Counted from the first letter of the stretch, positions 1-11,082 are shown. The stretch is DNA of 64,000 bases from Molanna angustata (GCA_963576475.1 OY754970.1:29858280-29922279); one strand, 5' to 3'. Notes: generated by a model not told the origin, from the sequence alone. Program-made: numbers and translations.

Positions 1-800
1 GTGGAACCCAGGTATTTAAAGTCTTCAACAGTTTCAAAGTCATAATTGTCTTTCAAATGTATTGTGTTTCCTTGCCAACGGTTTGCGCTTCTGGTCTGTT
101 TCATTGCTTTTGTTTTATTTTTATTGATCTGCAGACCTACTTCTGCTGCTGCCGTTTCAAGTGGCTCAAAGACTTCTCGAATAGCTGCGAGGGATCTGCC
201 CATAATATTAAGGTCATCCGCATAACCCACTATTTGGCTACTCTTATAGTGTATAGTGGAGCTGGTGTCTACGGATGTTTTCCTAATGACATACTCTAGG
301 GCTAGATTGAAGAGTGTGGGTGCCAAGCCATCGCCCTGCTTAAGACCTTGAGATACTAAGAACCCCTCAGTCATCTCACCCTCTATCTTGACTTTGCATT
401 TCGTACTACTCATTGTTGTTTTCACTAATCTTACAAGCTTCGTTGGAATTTTAAAAGCAAGTAATATTTCGTAGAGCTTTTCCCGAATTATACTGTCATA
501 CGCTTGTTTAAAGTCTATAAATAGCTGGTATACGTCAACGTCGAACTCCCAGCATTTTGACAATATCTGTCTCACTGTGAACAGTTGATCAGTAGTTGCT
601 CTGTTTCTTCTAAACCCAGCTTGGTATTCCCCTATGATAGTTTCTGAATAGTGTTCTATCTTTTCTTTTAATATGATTGTTAGTACTTTATATGCAGTGC
701 TTAATAGTGAGATGCCTCTATAATTTTCACATTTGAGTTTGTCTCCTTTTTTGTGTATTGGACATATGATGCTCAGCTGCCATTCTTCAGCTATTATGAA
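1..800 (-). pseudogene. LINE reverse transcriptase fragment, open frame, cut by window edge
   Basis: The minus strand reads open from an in-frame stop at 801-803 to the window edge, about 266 codons with no internal stop or frameshift. It covers most of a non-LTR retrotransposon reverse transcriptase. In order it shows an N-terminal segment ending KGDKL.CENYRGISLL, the fingers motif AGFRRNRATTDQ, the palm A block FIDFKQAYDS, the block LKQGDGLAPTLFNLALE, the catalytic box YADD near 210-225, and a C-terminal DFKYLGS. The endonuclease and 5' end are missing; homology stops abruptly at about 795, beside AT-rich DNA, as expected for 5' truncation. The rest of the element lies left of the window. 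The clade is RTE-like or a related insect LINE. No start codon is claimed. The clean frame suggests a relatively young insertion. Confidence 0.88.
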
Positions 801-1409
801 TTAACAATTTAAAAATATTTTTTTATTGCAGACTTGGTAGGGACGAGTAATAATAGGTTTGTACGGGTATGTGAGTATTAGGTAGCTGGTCTTTTTAGAT
901 GAAAATATGTATTAACATATTTTATAACGGCTGAGTAAAAAATTGATTGTTTGGAAAACATTCACGTGATGATGCATAAAAGTTAATCAAAATATTTTAG
1001 CAAAAATATAGATAACTTTTGTTAAAATGTACCACAAAGATAAAAACACGATATTATATAACAAAATATTTTTTACTTCAATGAAGAAAAAAATACAAAA
1101 TGTAATAAAACTCATTAAGCGGAATTGGGTTCTGCATTAAAGTTCATTCAGGTATTTACATCTATTCCTAAACTCAATGGAGAACCATCATATTCATGTG
1201 TTTAGAACTTGTAATAGATGACCAGAAATATTTATAACTGCATTTCTACATAATATGGAAATGAGACCGCTTTCGCTGTTGAGTTGTGTGGGAGTACTGT
1301 TGGACACGAGATACCAACCAATAGTTATAATTTTATATGCAGCTTTCTTCCCACATACCTATCTATGTAAATTTTGTAATTTCTCATTATCGTAAAGTAT
1401 TTTGAATCA
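801..1409. other. AT-rich stretch without recognisable gene
   Basis: No coding signal. A segment of nearly 30 bp near 1018-1047 recurs at about 48440-48468, so part of this stretch is probably old repeat. Confidence 0.5.
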
Positions 1410-1596
1410 GGAGGGCAAGTCTGGTCAACAGGCGGAATCAAAACCATCCATGTTTACCCATATCATGGATATAATTATCACGTGGAACCCTATGAAATCT
1501 TAAGATATCATAGAACTCCATAAGATAATAATTATATTCATGATATGGGTAAACATGGATGGCATTGATTCCGCCGGTTAACCTGACTTGCCCCCT
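1410..1596. repeat. Foldback element FB1, copy a
   Basis: The two halves are reverse complements over roughly 80-90 bp with mismatches. Both ends carry GGGCAAGTC followed by a CGGCGGAATCAA block, and the inner arms carry ACCCATATCATG. The centre near 1503 is itself a small palindrome. No coding capacity is seen. It is one of three related copies within 2 kb and behaves like a long-arm MITE or foldback element. Confidence 0.8.
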
Positions 1597-1744
1597 AGAT
1601 TTGTTATGGGAATTGGTTCCAAAATTAAGAGAGAATATATTGAACATTGCTGGTATACAAAAATTCAATAAAAATTACCCCATTTACATATGATTAGTTG
1701 GAGTGATAAGATATGTCAATAAATATATTTATATCACTAGCTAT

Positions 1745-1975
1745 ATCTAGCCATGATCCAATTTGTATGGTTCCCCTTTCTAAGGGTTACGAAGGTCAGA
1801 TGGCAGTCGCTTCAATGTAATAACCAAACTCGCCAATTCCAGGATCATGGTCAAAGCGTACCCCGATAGAAACGGGACAAAAGCGCTAAGGGGAAGAAGG
1901 AAGAAAAAGATTCTATATTCTATATTGTTTTCCGGCTGTCCACTCGTCTACGAGTGATCCTAGGAAAGAAGAAGA
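1745..1975 (+). repeat. Dispersed repeat block with conserved tail
   Basis: A GC-richer block with GGTCAGATGGCAGTCGC near 1797-1812 resembles a repeat I associate with lepidopteran genomes. Its tail, containing CTCGTCTACGAGTGATCC at about 1945-1962, recurs near 58991-59010. Probably the 3' region of a retroposon. No open frame is seen. Confidence 0.5.
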
Positions 1976-2094
1976 TAAGATATGTCAATAAAAATAAGAT
2001 GTGGCTAAATAGAAGATTGATGCGTCTCATGGGTCGATAGTCTCCAATTAAACAGTTCTAAACATGATGAAAAAAAAAAGGGATAGTTGCTGAC

Positions 2095-2270
2095 CACTTT
2101 CAAAAGAAGCAAAGCAACATATTTTTGCCACATATTCCGTGGAGAAAATATGGCTTTCTACAACTTATGGTGGAGGGAAAGATAGAAGGAAGATGGAGTA
2201 TGTGTCGAGAAAGAATATCGTGAATATCGTAAAGGACATGGCATGATGGTATGTAGGTATGTTTGTTTAT
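2095..2270 (+). pseudogene. Decayed LINE 3'-end remnant
   Basis: Short stretches translate to LINE C-terminal-like sequence (EGKIEGR) followed by a CATGGCATGATGGTATGT tail. That tail resembles the ends of the family seen intact at 9.04 kb. Stops and frameshifts are frequent, so this is only a weak remnant call. Confidence 0.35.
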
Positions 2271-2874
2271 TTGACATGTAAAAATATTTGTTTCATAAAA
2301 AATACGTTTTATAAACTTAATTCTAGATTCAGGTTTTTTATTAATATATTTTTTTATTTCTAAGTGTAGGTATTTTTAAAACGTCTTAATTATTTGATTG
2401 AGAAACTTGGATTGTATGTATGTTGATAATCAAAATGTCTCACTTATTGTTCTTACAAAAATAATCGATCAAATTAAATTGGTATTGCGAAAGGGAATTC
2501 ATAATTAATTATTAATAGTTTTATTGCACTTAATACTGCTTTGATTCCACGATAGCAACAAAAATAAGTATTTTAATTAATACGAAAATAAAAATATACA
2601 ATAGTTATTTTTTAATTCATAATTAAATGACTAAGAAGGTCATTAAATTATGCAATTTAGAAATATCTATTTAAAAATATTAGGTTTATACCAACAAATA
2701 TTAACAGACTTTATACGTATTAACTGGTTTTGATTGTGATACATAACTATTTTAATGAAACGAAAAGATCGCTTTTATTAAATTTCATTAAATTTCACCT
2801 AGCTAAATTATTTATAGTTACATTTATGCGAAACAAATTTATATTATACCAACGTATACTTATTAATAGAGATC
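2271..2874. other. AT-rich stretch without recognisable gene
   Basis: Low-complexity A/T sequence. Nothing recognisable on either strand. Confidence 0.5.
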
Positions 2875-3061
2875 AGGGGGGCAAGTCTGGTCCGACCGGC
2901 GAAATCAAAATCCTAGTGATTACCCATATCATGGATATAATTATTATATGGAGTTCTATAATATCTTAAGATGTCATAGATCTCCATATGATAATTATAT
3001 CCATGATATGGGTATTCACAAGGGTTTTGATTTTGCCGATTGAAGCAGACTTGCTCCCCTG
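2875..3061. repeat. Foldback element FB1, copy b
   Basis: Same design as copy a: ends GGGGGGCAAGTCTGG, inner arms ATGATATGGGTA and reverse complement, and a short palindromic centre ATCTTAAGAT. The arms are about 85 bp. Just outside the right end (3062-3083) lies another partial end motif, CAAGTCTGCCCCCCTAG, suggesting a truncated fourth end. Confidence 0.82.
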
Positions 3062-3180
3062 GTCAAGTCTGCCCCCCTAGACAACTTGTCATTTAGCTCT
3101 GTCACGTGACTGGCAACTGTCACTTCCATACATTGAGTTATCTTTTCTTGTTTCTTTTCTTGAGCCAAATGACACGCTGT

Positions 3181-3340
3181 TAGGCGGGCTGGTACAACCG
3201 GAGAAATCAAAACCCTAGTGACTACCCATATCATGAATATAATTATCATATGGAGTTCTATGACATCTAAAGATATTATGGAACTCCATATAATAATTAT
3301 ATCCATGATATGGGTAATCGTGAGGGTTTTTATTTTCCGT
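3181..3340. repeat. Foldback element FB1, copy c
   Basis: Third copy of the palindromic element. The arms carry AAATCAAAACCCTAGTGA and the reverse complement of GGGTAATCGTGAGGG. The outermost GGGCAAG end is degraded, so the element is slightly shorter than copies a and b. Confidence 0.78.
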
Positions 3341-4270
3341 TTCGATTAATTATTCGCGTTTTGTTTTTGAAATCGGTTGATATTTTTTTAGAATAGAAGT
3401 GTTATTTTCATGAAATCGGTGTTATTTTTCAGTAAAAGGGTGACATTTGTAAGAAACCGATTTTATAAAAAAAATGTAAATTAAGAAAAATCAATAAGTA
3501 CATGATTTAGATTTGCAAGTTTATTTTTTCACTATAAATGATAATACGCTTAAATAATTTCTAAATAAATAATTTAAAACAACTTTTAGCGGCATTTTCT
3601 ATTCAAATCACATTTATTTTTTTAATAGCCATATTTATCTGAGCACATATTATTATAGTTTACTATTTCCTTATTATTTTATATGACCTTTATCAACAAA
3701 GTAAATGATATTTCATATTGGTAACCTCAAGACGCCGAGCAATAATGTTTATATCGAAAATTCATTTCAATTAAAAAAGTACTAATTTTATTTAAAAATT
3801 AATTCATTTAATTCATTACACCTTTAACTTTTTTAATGCATTTCATATTTCAATTAATTTCACACTTTTTTTTACGCTTTGGATACTAATGATATTTCAT
3901 TTAGTGTTTCTTTTTAACTACATATAATCAAATGGATGATTTTTTTCCAAGTGAATTAAAAATAATTAATTACATGTGTATGGTAATATTATTGCTATCA
4001 TAAACAATATAAATTAAGCAATTCTATGCATATTTATCAACTTTTTTTATTTCTAGGTCTAAACTGCACGTAATTTCATAATAAGCAAACGAAGTTGATT
4101 ATTATTTATGTCAAAATGTCAAAGTTTTTTTATCAAATACATATTTTTTTCTAATGTTAGCATTGAGCATCTCTTTTATTGTAGCAGTGAGATGAAGATT
4201 GTTAAATGAATGCGATAATTTTTGATTGATTATGATTATTGAACCTTTGGTTTTTTTCAATTGATAATTC
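3341..4270. other. AT-rich stretch without recognisable gene
   Basis: Long A/T homopolymer-rich DNA; no open frame of note, RNA gene or inverted repeat recognised. Confidence 0.5.
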
Positions 4271-4271
4271 T

Positions 4272-4370
4272 AGGTTGGTTGGAAGAAATTGGCTAATCGC
4301 AATAAACCCGCCAGTGTACGATACATTTGTTTATATTATGTACAGAAAGATTAATATATAAATTATATTA
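4272..4370 (+). repeat. Shared retroposon 3' tail, copy 1
   Basis: Contains GGTTGGAAGAAATTGG, a CAATAAACCCGCCAGTGT block and then an A/T tail. Related blocks lie at 5370-5440, 7800-7870 and 14385-14475. They look like LINE or SINE 3' ends. Confidence 0.55.
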
Positions 4371-4507
4371 CAATTAGTGGCTTGTTGCCCAAATATCTAT
4401 TTAAAAACCCTCTAGTTTACAAATAAATATGTTTATACTGTTTTTATTATTTTCTTTAATAATCCCTTAATCAATTATCTGAAGTCGAATATTACTATTG
4501 CATACTG

Positions 4508-4605
4508 TTGCATATACGCATTAAAATTGTATTTTTTTCCCTGTTGGGAGTCAATTGTATTTTTATGAAAAAAATTTAACATCTCAATAGAGACGAAGTT
4601 GGAAT
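4508..4605 (+). repeat. MITE-1 end fragment (copy E)
   Basis: Carries TTGCATATACGCA, CCCTGTTGGGAGTC and CAATAGAGACGAAGTTGG in the same order as the left terminus of the MITE-1 copy at 34.73 kb. Only the terminal part survives. Confidence 0.65.
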
Positions 4606-4788
4606 ATTAACAATTTTTGTATATCTGAATTACATCTATATTGTATATACTTATAAACTAGTAATAATAAATTAGTTTTATCAAAACTCGGGAACAATTT
4701 CAAAAGTTTGACAGACAATATCATAAAGAAATGGACGAATGTCGTTAGGAAAAGTATCATCTCTAGGTATGTTTAATGCCTTTTACAC

Positions 4789-4993
4789 ATACTAGGTATA
4801 AATGAAAACACTAATTAGTTTTAGTTTCACTATTTAATTTTAACACTGACACTGACCGGTATCGATCTGTTGAAGATCATCGTCGCACTCGCAGTCTGAC
4901 GATGATCTTCAACAGATCGATACCGGTCAGTGCCAGTGTTAAAATTAAATAGTGAAACTAAAACTAATTAGTGTTTTCATTTATACCTAGTAT
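4789..4993. repeat. 205-bp near-perfect palindrome (FB2)
   Basis: Arms 4789-4884 and 4898-4993 (96 nt each) are reverse complements with a single mismatch seen by eye; the loop is 13 nt (4885-4897). The outermost bases are ATACTAGGTATA on the left. There is no open frame and no full second copy in the window. The near-identity of the arms suggests recent formation or gene conversion between them. Confidence 0.9.
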
Positions 4994-5035
4994 AATGGAG
5001 TTTCACCACGAATTATCCGTCGACAAAATTAACAA

Positions 5036-5093
5036 GTTTTACACATACGATATTATCAATATGAAATCGATCGAGTTTATAGTTTGGGATATT
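5036..5093 (+). repeat. Fragment related to the 43.6-43.8 kb repeat
   Basis: The block TTTACACATACGATAT followed by TTATAGTTTGGGAT matches the repeated unit near 43605-43820, which reads ACACATATGATGTTAATA then TTATAGTTTGGGCTG. Confidence 0.5.
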
Positions 5094-5219
5094 TATTTAT
5101 GTATATATTTTAAGACTAACAGCTATACATCAGTGTTGTATTTAATATAATAATTTAACAGACAATTAGAAGTCTCCGCTGATATGTAGGTACGTATTTA
5201 CAGACAATACAAAATTTCC

Positions 5220-5440
5220 TTTCCCTTACCTTTTATTGCTATCATCATCATCATCATTATCGAACTTTTATTTTTGTTGTTTTGTTTATTGCATTTTTTT
5301 TATTTTCTGTTTTCACAATCAATCATGTTTCTGATGTAATACCTGTGCATTTTTGTCTTACTTAGTTATCTGTTTGGTTGGAAGAAATTTCCAAATGGTC
5401 CACCAATGTACGATATTTTGTAAAAAAGACCAATATATAA
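5220..5440 (+). repeat. Retroposon 3' UTR-like tail, copy 2
   Basis: A T-rich leader is followed by TTTGGTTGGAAGAAATT and the CACCAATGTACGATATT block, as at 4272 and 14385. Probably the 3' UTR of an old non-LTR element whose coding part is gone. Confidence 0.5.
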
Positions 5441-6070
5441 AATGAATAAATACCAGAAATTTTATTTAAATTACACGTAAAAGAAATACGTATAAAAATT
5501 GTGATATCATAACATTCCATATTATAATATAGGTAGGGTAAAAAACTTATTTGGGTACTTGTAAATTGTAAAAGTGGGAAAAATTATATGTACATATTAT
5601 AAATTTATTACTGCATTTTAAATTTGATCACCAAGCCAGACTTATAAGTAGGTACATTTAATCATTTCAAGGTTTTCATTTAGATATCTAATTGAATAAA
5701 TGCACTATTATGGTGGCCGGTGGGTGTTGTAACAAAATATGAAGTATGACATCTCTTGACCATTTTTTTTATTAGTGTTAATTCAGTTTCTCACATTACC
5801 CAAAAAATATTTAAAAATTATGAATAATGACGAAAAATATTTTTTTGAAATTTTTGAAGGGAATTGTTATCAGTGGGTTTTTTGCTGTGAAAGAAATTTA
5901 AGCTTTCATCAAAAAATTAACAACCAAGCTAAATAAATTATATGGCCTTTGCACAATTTTTGGTGGGAATGTAATAATAATAATAATAGTAACTTTTATT
6001 TAGACGTAAAAATACAAAATTAATACATCTAGTGTAAACAAAAAGTATACAATTATTTTTTATACATTAA
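5441..6070. other. AT-rich stretch; possible old retroposon tail
   Basis: No gene is seen. A TAA repeat at about 5972-5986 beside TTTTATTTAGACG could be the 3' end of a minus-strand retroposon, but nothing else supports that. Confidence 0.35.
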
Positions 6071-6821
6071 TAAACTAGTTGCATGTAACACATGAGATCC
6101 AACTGTCGACAGCGATAGTATGTATAGTTGAAGAATAAGTACCAAACCCATAAATACAAATTATTTATTATTTTATGATATTTAGTTTTCTATACAACAC
6201 ATGTACCTAGGTAGTCAAGATAGTATAGTATGGAGGTCAGTCTTTTTTTCATATGAAAACAGCATGATGGTATATGTATATTGTATATTTAGAGATGAAG
6301 TATCAAACTATTAAGTCTTCTTTGATATTGTGTATAGGTGACTACCATACAAATTGTATGAAGCGATGTCGTCACTAAATTCAATTTTTATAAAAATTGT
6401 TAAAAAAAAATTTGAGATGTACTGCTACAATGTTAATATTTTTTATATAAAATTAAATTATCTAGTTGGGGTGTTTCGGCTTTTTTCGATATTTATAAAA
6501 AATGGAAATATAGGCAGTTAAACTCATAAATTTATCATAAAAAAAAATACTTTTCTTAATAAAAAATGTTTGAGAAACCCTGGAATTTTTTTGAAAAAAC
6601 TAATTTGAGATTTTGTATTTGTCTATGTTTATACCAATTTTCAGCGTTCTAGCTTTTATGGTTTCTGAGATATAGGGAAAAATAAAATAAAAATTCAAAA
6701 GTTGATAACCCCTGACTGAAACAAAAATTCAAAATTCCGAGTATAAAAGTTTTGTAGGCCTGTAACTGTTTATATATTCTGAAATTTTAGGCTCTGTAAA
6801 TTCAGCGGATCAAAAGTTATA

Positions 6822-6858
<37 letters not shown>

Positions 6859-6870
6859 TACACACACACA

Positions 6871-6917
<47 letters not shown>

Positions 6918-7125
6918 ACGAAATGTTCTACTCCGAATTCTGAGTAAATCCGTGTATGGAACATATATGCTGCGAAGCCTCTAAGTTGGTGTTTTTTGAC
7001 TTCAAAGTTGGAAAAGCCGTGAAAAAAGTAGACCTCTCCATACAATTCTCGCGTATTCTGGCTTGATACATTGTCGATATGTTAAGAGAACAAAGTTCTC
7101 CTGAACAAATCGACAGTTGGATTAT
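6071..7125. mobile_element. Non-autonomous DNA element M2, long copy
   Basis: The left end carries GTTGCATGTAACACATGAGA then CCAACTGTCGA; the right end carries the inverted TCGACAGTTGG near 7110-7120. The interior matches the copy at 36.4-37.0 kb over about 400 bp on the left and about 150 bp on the right. Relative to that copy it holds an extra segment of roughly 450 bp (about 6476-6930) that includes a (CA)n microsatellite. No transposase is encoded. The inverted end motif suggests a cut-and-paste non-autonomous element, but its superfamily cannot be assigned. Confidence 0.65.
6826..6919. repeat. (CA)n microsatellite, interrupted
   Basis: About 94 bp of CA dinucleotides with a few GA and TA interruptions. 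It lies inside the segment of M2 that the 36-kb copy lacks. Confidence 0.97.
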
Positions 7126-7271
7126 GGTACAGGTACAGGGTATGACACTAAATTATTAAAACAATATAAAGTATGGAGAACATTAATAATTTTAAACTAT
7201 GACATTAATAGATTTATACTATAAACTAAGTGCTCAGCACCTAGCCTACGAAAGGTGGCAAGACTTGTGGT

Positions 7272-7700
7272 TTGTTTTATGTGCATAAACTAACTGAAGG
7301 ATCCATAGCGGCTTTTGAGAGAAGGATCCTTCGAACGATCTACGGACCAATAAAAGAGAATAATGGTTGGCGTCGTCGATACAACAGGGAATTATACGAG
7401 ACCTATGAAGAGCCCGATGTGCAGATCAGTTCCATCAAGATAGGGCGTTTAAGATGGACTGTTCACATAATCCGAATGGACGACGACAACCCCACAAAAT
7501 GCCTTACACTTTCTGTGCCACAAGGTATAAGGAGACCAAGAAGACCAAGGACTCGATGGATGGACAGTGTCGATGCCGATGCTTCCACAATAAATATTAG
7601 AAACTGGATAACGAAGGCAACGGATAGACGGGAATGGAGGAGACTCCTGGATTCAGCCAAGGCCCTCCCAGGGCTGTCGAGCTTTTGATGATGATGAGGA
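7272..7700 (+). pseudogene. LINE (RTE-like) reverse transcriptase C-terminus with TGA-repeat tail
   Basis: The frame 7272-7688 (138 residues) gives the C-terminal part of a non-LTR reverse transcriptase polyprotein: AAFERRILRTIYGPIKEN, then IKIGRLRWTVHIIRMDDD, then RPRRPRTRWMDSVDADA. The catalytic domain is absent, so the copy is 5'-truncated; homology begins near 7295. The stop at 7686 is followed at once by GATGATGATGAGGATGAGG. A very short 3' UTR ending in a simple repeat is usual for RTE-type LINEs. The frame is uninterrupted, but a fragment cannot be active. The clade is an inference. Confidence 0.8.
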
Positions 7701-7734
7701 TGAGGTGCATAAACTAAAAATACTTTTTTAATAC

Positions 7735-7875
7735 GTTAATTTTTTTTCACTGTTTCCTATATACATGCAGTAAAAACATTATTTTATCTTATTTGTACAT
7801 TATTGTTTTGAATAAGCAAATTCCTAAATGTCAATAAACCCACCGGTGTATACAATATTATGTAGTTACTTTTAT
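7735..7875 (+). repeat. Retroposon 3' tail, copy 3
   Basis: Contains AAATGTCAATAAACCC and CACCGGTGTATACAATATT, matching the tails at 4.3, 5.4 and 14.4 kb. It lies just downstream of the RTE-like fragment but does not look like its own 3' UTR. Confidence 0.45.
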
Positions 7876-9028
7876 ATAAAAATAAAAATATCAATTCGGA
7901 TTAGATTTTTTTACATAACATATGTACGTATATCGATGAAATAGTGTCATGTTGATAATATACAAGTAATACGTATATTTAATACACTGGCAACATTTCA
8001 TTTAATTTTATTCGAGCAGACTTAAGTCACATATATTTCTTCAAAATGCAAAGATTATAATGTGTAATTTATTTTATAATAAATACCTTATTTGTTTAAA
8101 AAAATAAACTTAATAATTGTAACAGTCGTAATCATAATTTTTAATGAAATACTAACGACATTTTGATGAAAAATCAATTGACGACGGTCGGTTCTATCCG
8201 GATGCTATCGGAACCGGCCAATTACGACACGAAGCGAAAGTAGTATAAACCCTGTATTAAACTTAACTCGTCTGATGTCTTCGTAGAACGGATTGCAAAT
8301 GTAGTTAATGATGTCGTAATTACATAATATATCGATATAGTTTTGATAATCCATTCATAAAAAAATCTAAGACAATTCGCTCATCAGATACAAAATTCCG
8401 TCAGAAAGTAGTAAAAAACAATTTGTAGTCCTCACTAACCCAAGGGTATATAGTAGGGAGTTAAGATTTCGCAATTTTAAAAGGTATTATTTTTATTACA
8501 GATTATCAACTAGTATCATGTTAAGATTGTATTCTGAAAGTTTCATCACAATGTATCTGTGTGTGTGTGTGTATGTGCTACGTGCTGCATACTTCGTGCT
8601 GTGTGCTATGTACAGCATTTTTAATATACTTTATCGATTATAGACTAAAGTACTCGTTCGATTATTTTCAAATTTTGTAAATATGTATATCTAATACTCG
8701 CTAAGACCCCATTGGATTTTGAAGGATATCTGAATAGTGCTTCTCATTTTTTTAACTGTCAAAAACCCCAAGCTCAGGAAACTTACAATTTGAATTTTTT
8801 ATCTTCAAATTGGTAAAAAGACACATCACTTCCATAAAATGGCATTGAAGAGTTATCAAGTTTTCATAATAAAAAATCTTTTTTTTATTTCACGAATATG
8901 CTAAATATTTTCTATACAAAATTTGAATACTTTATAGAATGACTTGTTAGTGAGAAGTTTATCGTTGGCCACAACCCACTCGTTTTTTTTGTTTTTTTTT
9001 AATAAAATGTAATTCTGGTTTATACATA
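7876..9028. other. Mixed AT-rich stretch, no gene
   Basis: Includes a short GC-richer patch at 8180-8240 and a (GT)n run at about 8558-8575 followed by repeated GTGCT words. The block 8966-8985 (GGCCACAACCCACTCGTTTT) recurs inverted near 42660, so an old repeat end lies there. No open frame of note. Confidence 0.45.
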
Positions 9029-9475
9029 TACATACATACCATCACGCCATGTCCCTTACGGGGTAAGCAGAAAGAATCGAGCGCCATACTTCTCTATTTT
9101 TGCACACATTTCTGGCTTCCTTTACATCCATGCATCGTCTCATACATGCTCGTCGATTGTTCAAACTTTTTATGTTTCCTTCTTTCAAAATATCATTCAC
9201 ATGGTCATGGAATCCCTTTCTGGGGCGACCTCTGCTATTCACTCCATCTCTTGCACCCATGTATATTTTTTTGGTCAGTCGTTCATCGTTCATTCTTTCT
9301 ATATGTCCAAACCACCTTAAAGCATTCACTTTCATTTTACATATAATATCCTTCTTTAACTTGCATTCTCTCCTTATGTCCTCATTTTTTATTCTATCAT
9401 ATATCGTTCTATTACATACTCTTCTTAGTGATCTCATTTCTACAGCATTTATTCTACTTTCATGTGTCATTTATT
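9028..9475 (-). pseudogene. LINE reverse transcriptase C-terminus, family L-A, with TATG tail
   Basis: The minus frame 9042-9470 (142 residues) is the C-terminus of a LINE polyprotein: EMRSLRRVCNRTIYDRIKNE, VNALRWFGHIERMNDERLTK, SRGRPRKGFHDHVNDILKEG, and a final CKNREVWRSILSAYPVRD. The element's 3' end is at low coordinates, where a TATG-type repeat follows the stop (about 9028-9045). The catalytic domain is missing (5' truncation near 9475), but the frame has no stop. Family members recur at 12.97 kb (remnant), 48.85 kb (tail only), 57.5 kb and 61.7 kb, making it one of the more active LINEs here. Confidence 0.85.
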
Positions 9476-9529
9476 CTACTTTCTTTCAGGTTTATAAATC
9501 AATATCCTTTTTCTTGATCTTGTTCTTTA

Positions 9530-9830
9530 TGGGTCGAGGATCTTTTCTTTCTCTGAAAGTTACTCCGGGGTGTCAACCACCAGGACCAGCGACATCAAAC
9601 AGTCCCTCAATCTTTGGCAGTCTTCCGGGAATGCGACAAACTGGTGGTATGTGTAATGTGTATATTATCTGCTATATATTGCGTACATCCTGTTTATATG
9701 GTCCCTCCAATATCTACATCTGCATCTGCTCCATTGATCATGATGTCCTCGGTCTCGTAACACAAGTCCGCCTAATATCCTCGTTTTTCAGTTTTGAAAG
9801 AATGTCAATAATGTCATTGATTATTACCAT
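9530..9830 (-). pseudogene. Decayed LINE fragment
   Basis: The minus strand near 9760-9800 encodes LKNEDIRRTC, close to IKNEDIRREC of the neighbouring L-A fragment, so a second broken LINE piece lies here. The GC-richer DNA at 9555-9640 resembles LINE 3' coding ends but has no clean frame. Confidence 0.4.
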
Positions 9831-10664
9831 TAATATAAAACTAAAACCCCAAAATAATAGCTTTAAAGTATGAAGATATTGAAATAATGTAGTTTTCTTC
9901 GACTTTCTACGGTTTCTTCGATCTACTGAACGTGCCACACTTGCCACCAAAATTTTAGTACCTACATTCAGTTAAAGTATGAAATCCACCAACCATTAAT
10001 CAGTTTTCATATTATCCAATCGTTGTTACCTGCTGTCGTATCCTTTTACAGAAAAAATAGCCTTTATAATATGACGTAAATTTGGCTGTCACAGATTCTT
10101 CGTATATTTATTTTTTATTTTATTTATTTATTTAGTACAACAATAATCTAAATGAAATATACTAAAGATAGAGTCTGTTCCGAAGCAACTATCAGTAAAG
10201 TTTGTACCGTTATTATATTTAACAATAGGTACAACATTATATAATACATTCATATTATACAAAAAATTATAATAAATCATCAACCTTAACAATAAAAAAT
10301 TAACAGTAAAAACGAATAATTTATAATTTATAATTAATAATTTATTTATAACGAATAATTTATTGTAACACCTTCTTATCATTATGAAATCTGTAATTTC
10401 GGTATGTTTGTTTGCAAGCAGATTGGTGTAATCGATATAAATTTATTCGGAAATATATGTGGACTGTGTGAATTTGGCAATATGTCTATATACATTAGAT
10501 ATTATCAAACAATATTATATGTTACATTATGTACAACCACAACAAAACCTAAACTGAAACATTTAATGTTTGTTACAAGATATGTACCTAAGTACCAACT
10601 TAAAGTGCGATTAATATGGTTTATAAAGGTATACGAATAAAGTGCATTTAGAGAATTTTTATAA

Positions 10665-10742
10665 ACAAGGGGCTCAGCCCCAACCCTCAGCGGCCGCTGC
10701 GCGACTTATTTGTTTACCGCTACGCGGCAGTTGCGATATAAC
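10665..10742. repeat. GC-rich patch with short inverted repeats
   Basis: GGGGCTCAGCCCC is a short hairpin. It is followed by CAGCGGCCGCTGCG, itself palindromic around GCGGCCGC, and then TACCGCTACGCGGC. It stands out against flanks that are mostly A/T. Possibly a transposon terminus; no partner end was found. Confidence 0.5.
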
Positions 10743-11048
10743 CTTATAAAGCTAAATATCGTCAAATATACCATTAAAAGGACATTACACGACATTTAAA
10801 AACTAAATATCTTTACGTGAAAACGTTGAAATCAAGTAATAAAACAGTATTTTTATAGTAAAAATGCGGAAATTATAAAAAAAATATTTTCTACATTGTT
10901 TTGAAAGAAATGTGTTATATGAAATGCGTTCGTTTGAAATTACAAACATTGATAATTTGAATGTACATTCGAAATATCATTTAGAACAGTACACAACAGT
11001 TAAGACTGGATATCTTTTTATAATAATACAATAATAATGATACTATAC

Positions 11049-11082
11049 ATTATATATATATATATATACATTATATATATAA
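11049..11082. repeat. (TA)n microsatellite
   Basis: Two TA runs separated by a single CA interruption. Confidence 0.9.

Noticed and set aside
3016..3306. 96-residue minus frame
   Set aside because: It spans two foldback copies; the repeated MDIIIIWSSIIS and IIIFMIWV words come from the palindromes.
6770..7045. 91-residue minus frame with a Cys-Val repeat
   Set aside because: The repeat is just the translated (CA)n microsatellite.
9100..9873. 257-residue open frame on the + strand
   Set aside because: It is largely the antisense of the L-A LINE C-terminus (9042-9470 minus), which has clear family motifs; the + translation is low-complexity hydrophobic.
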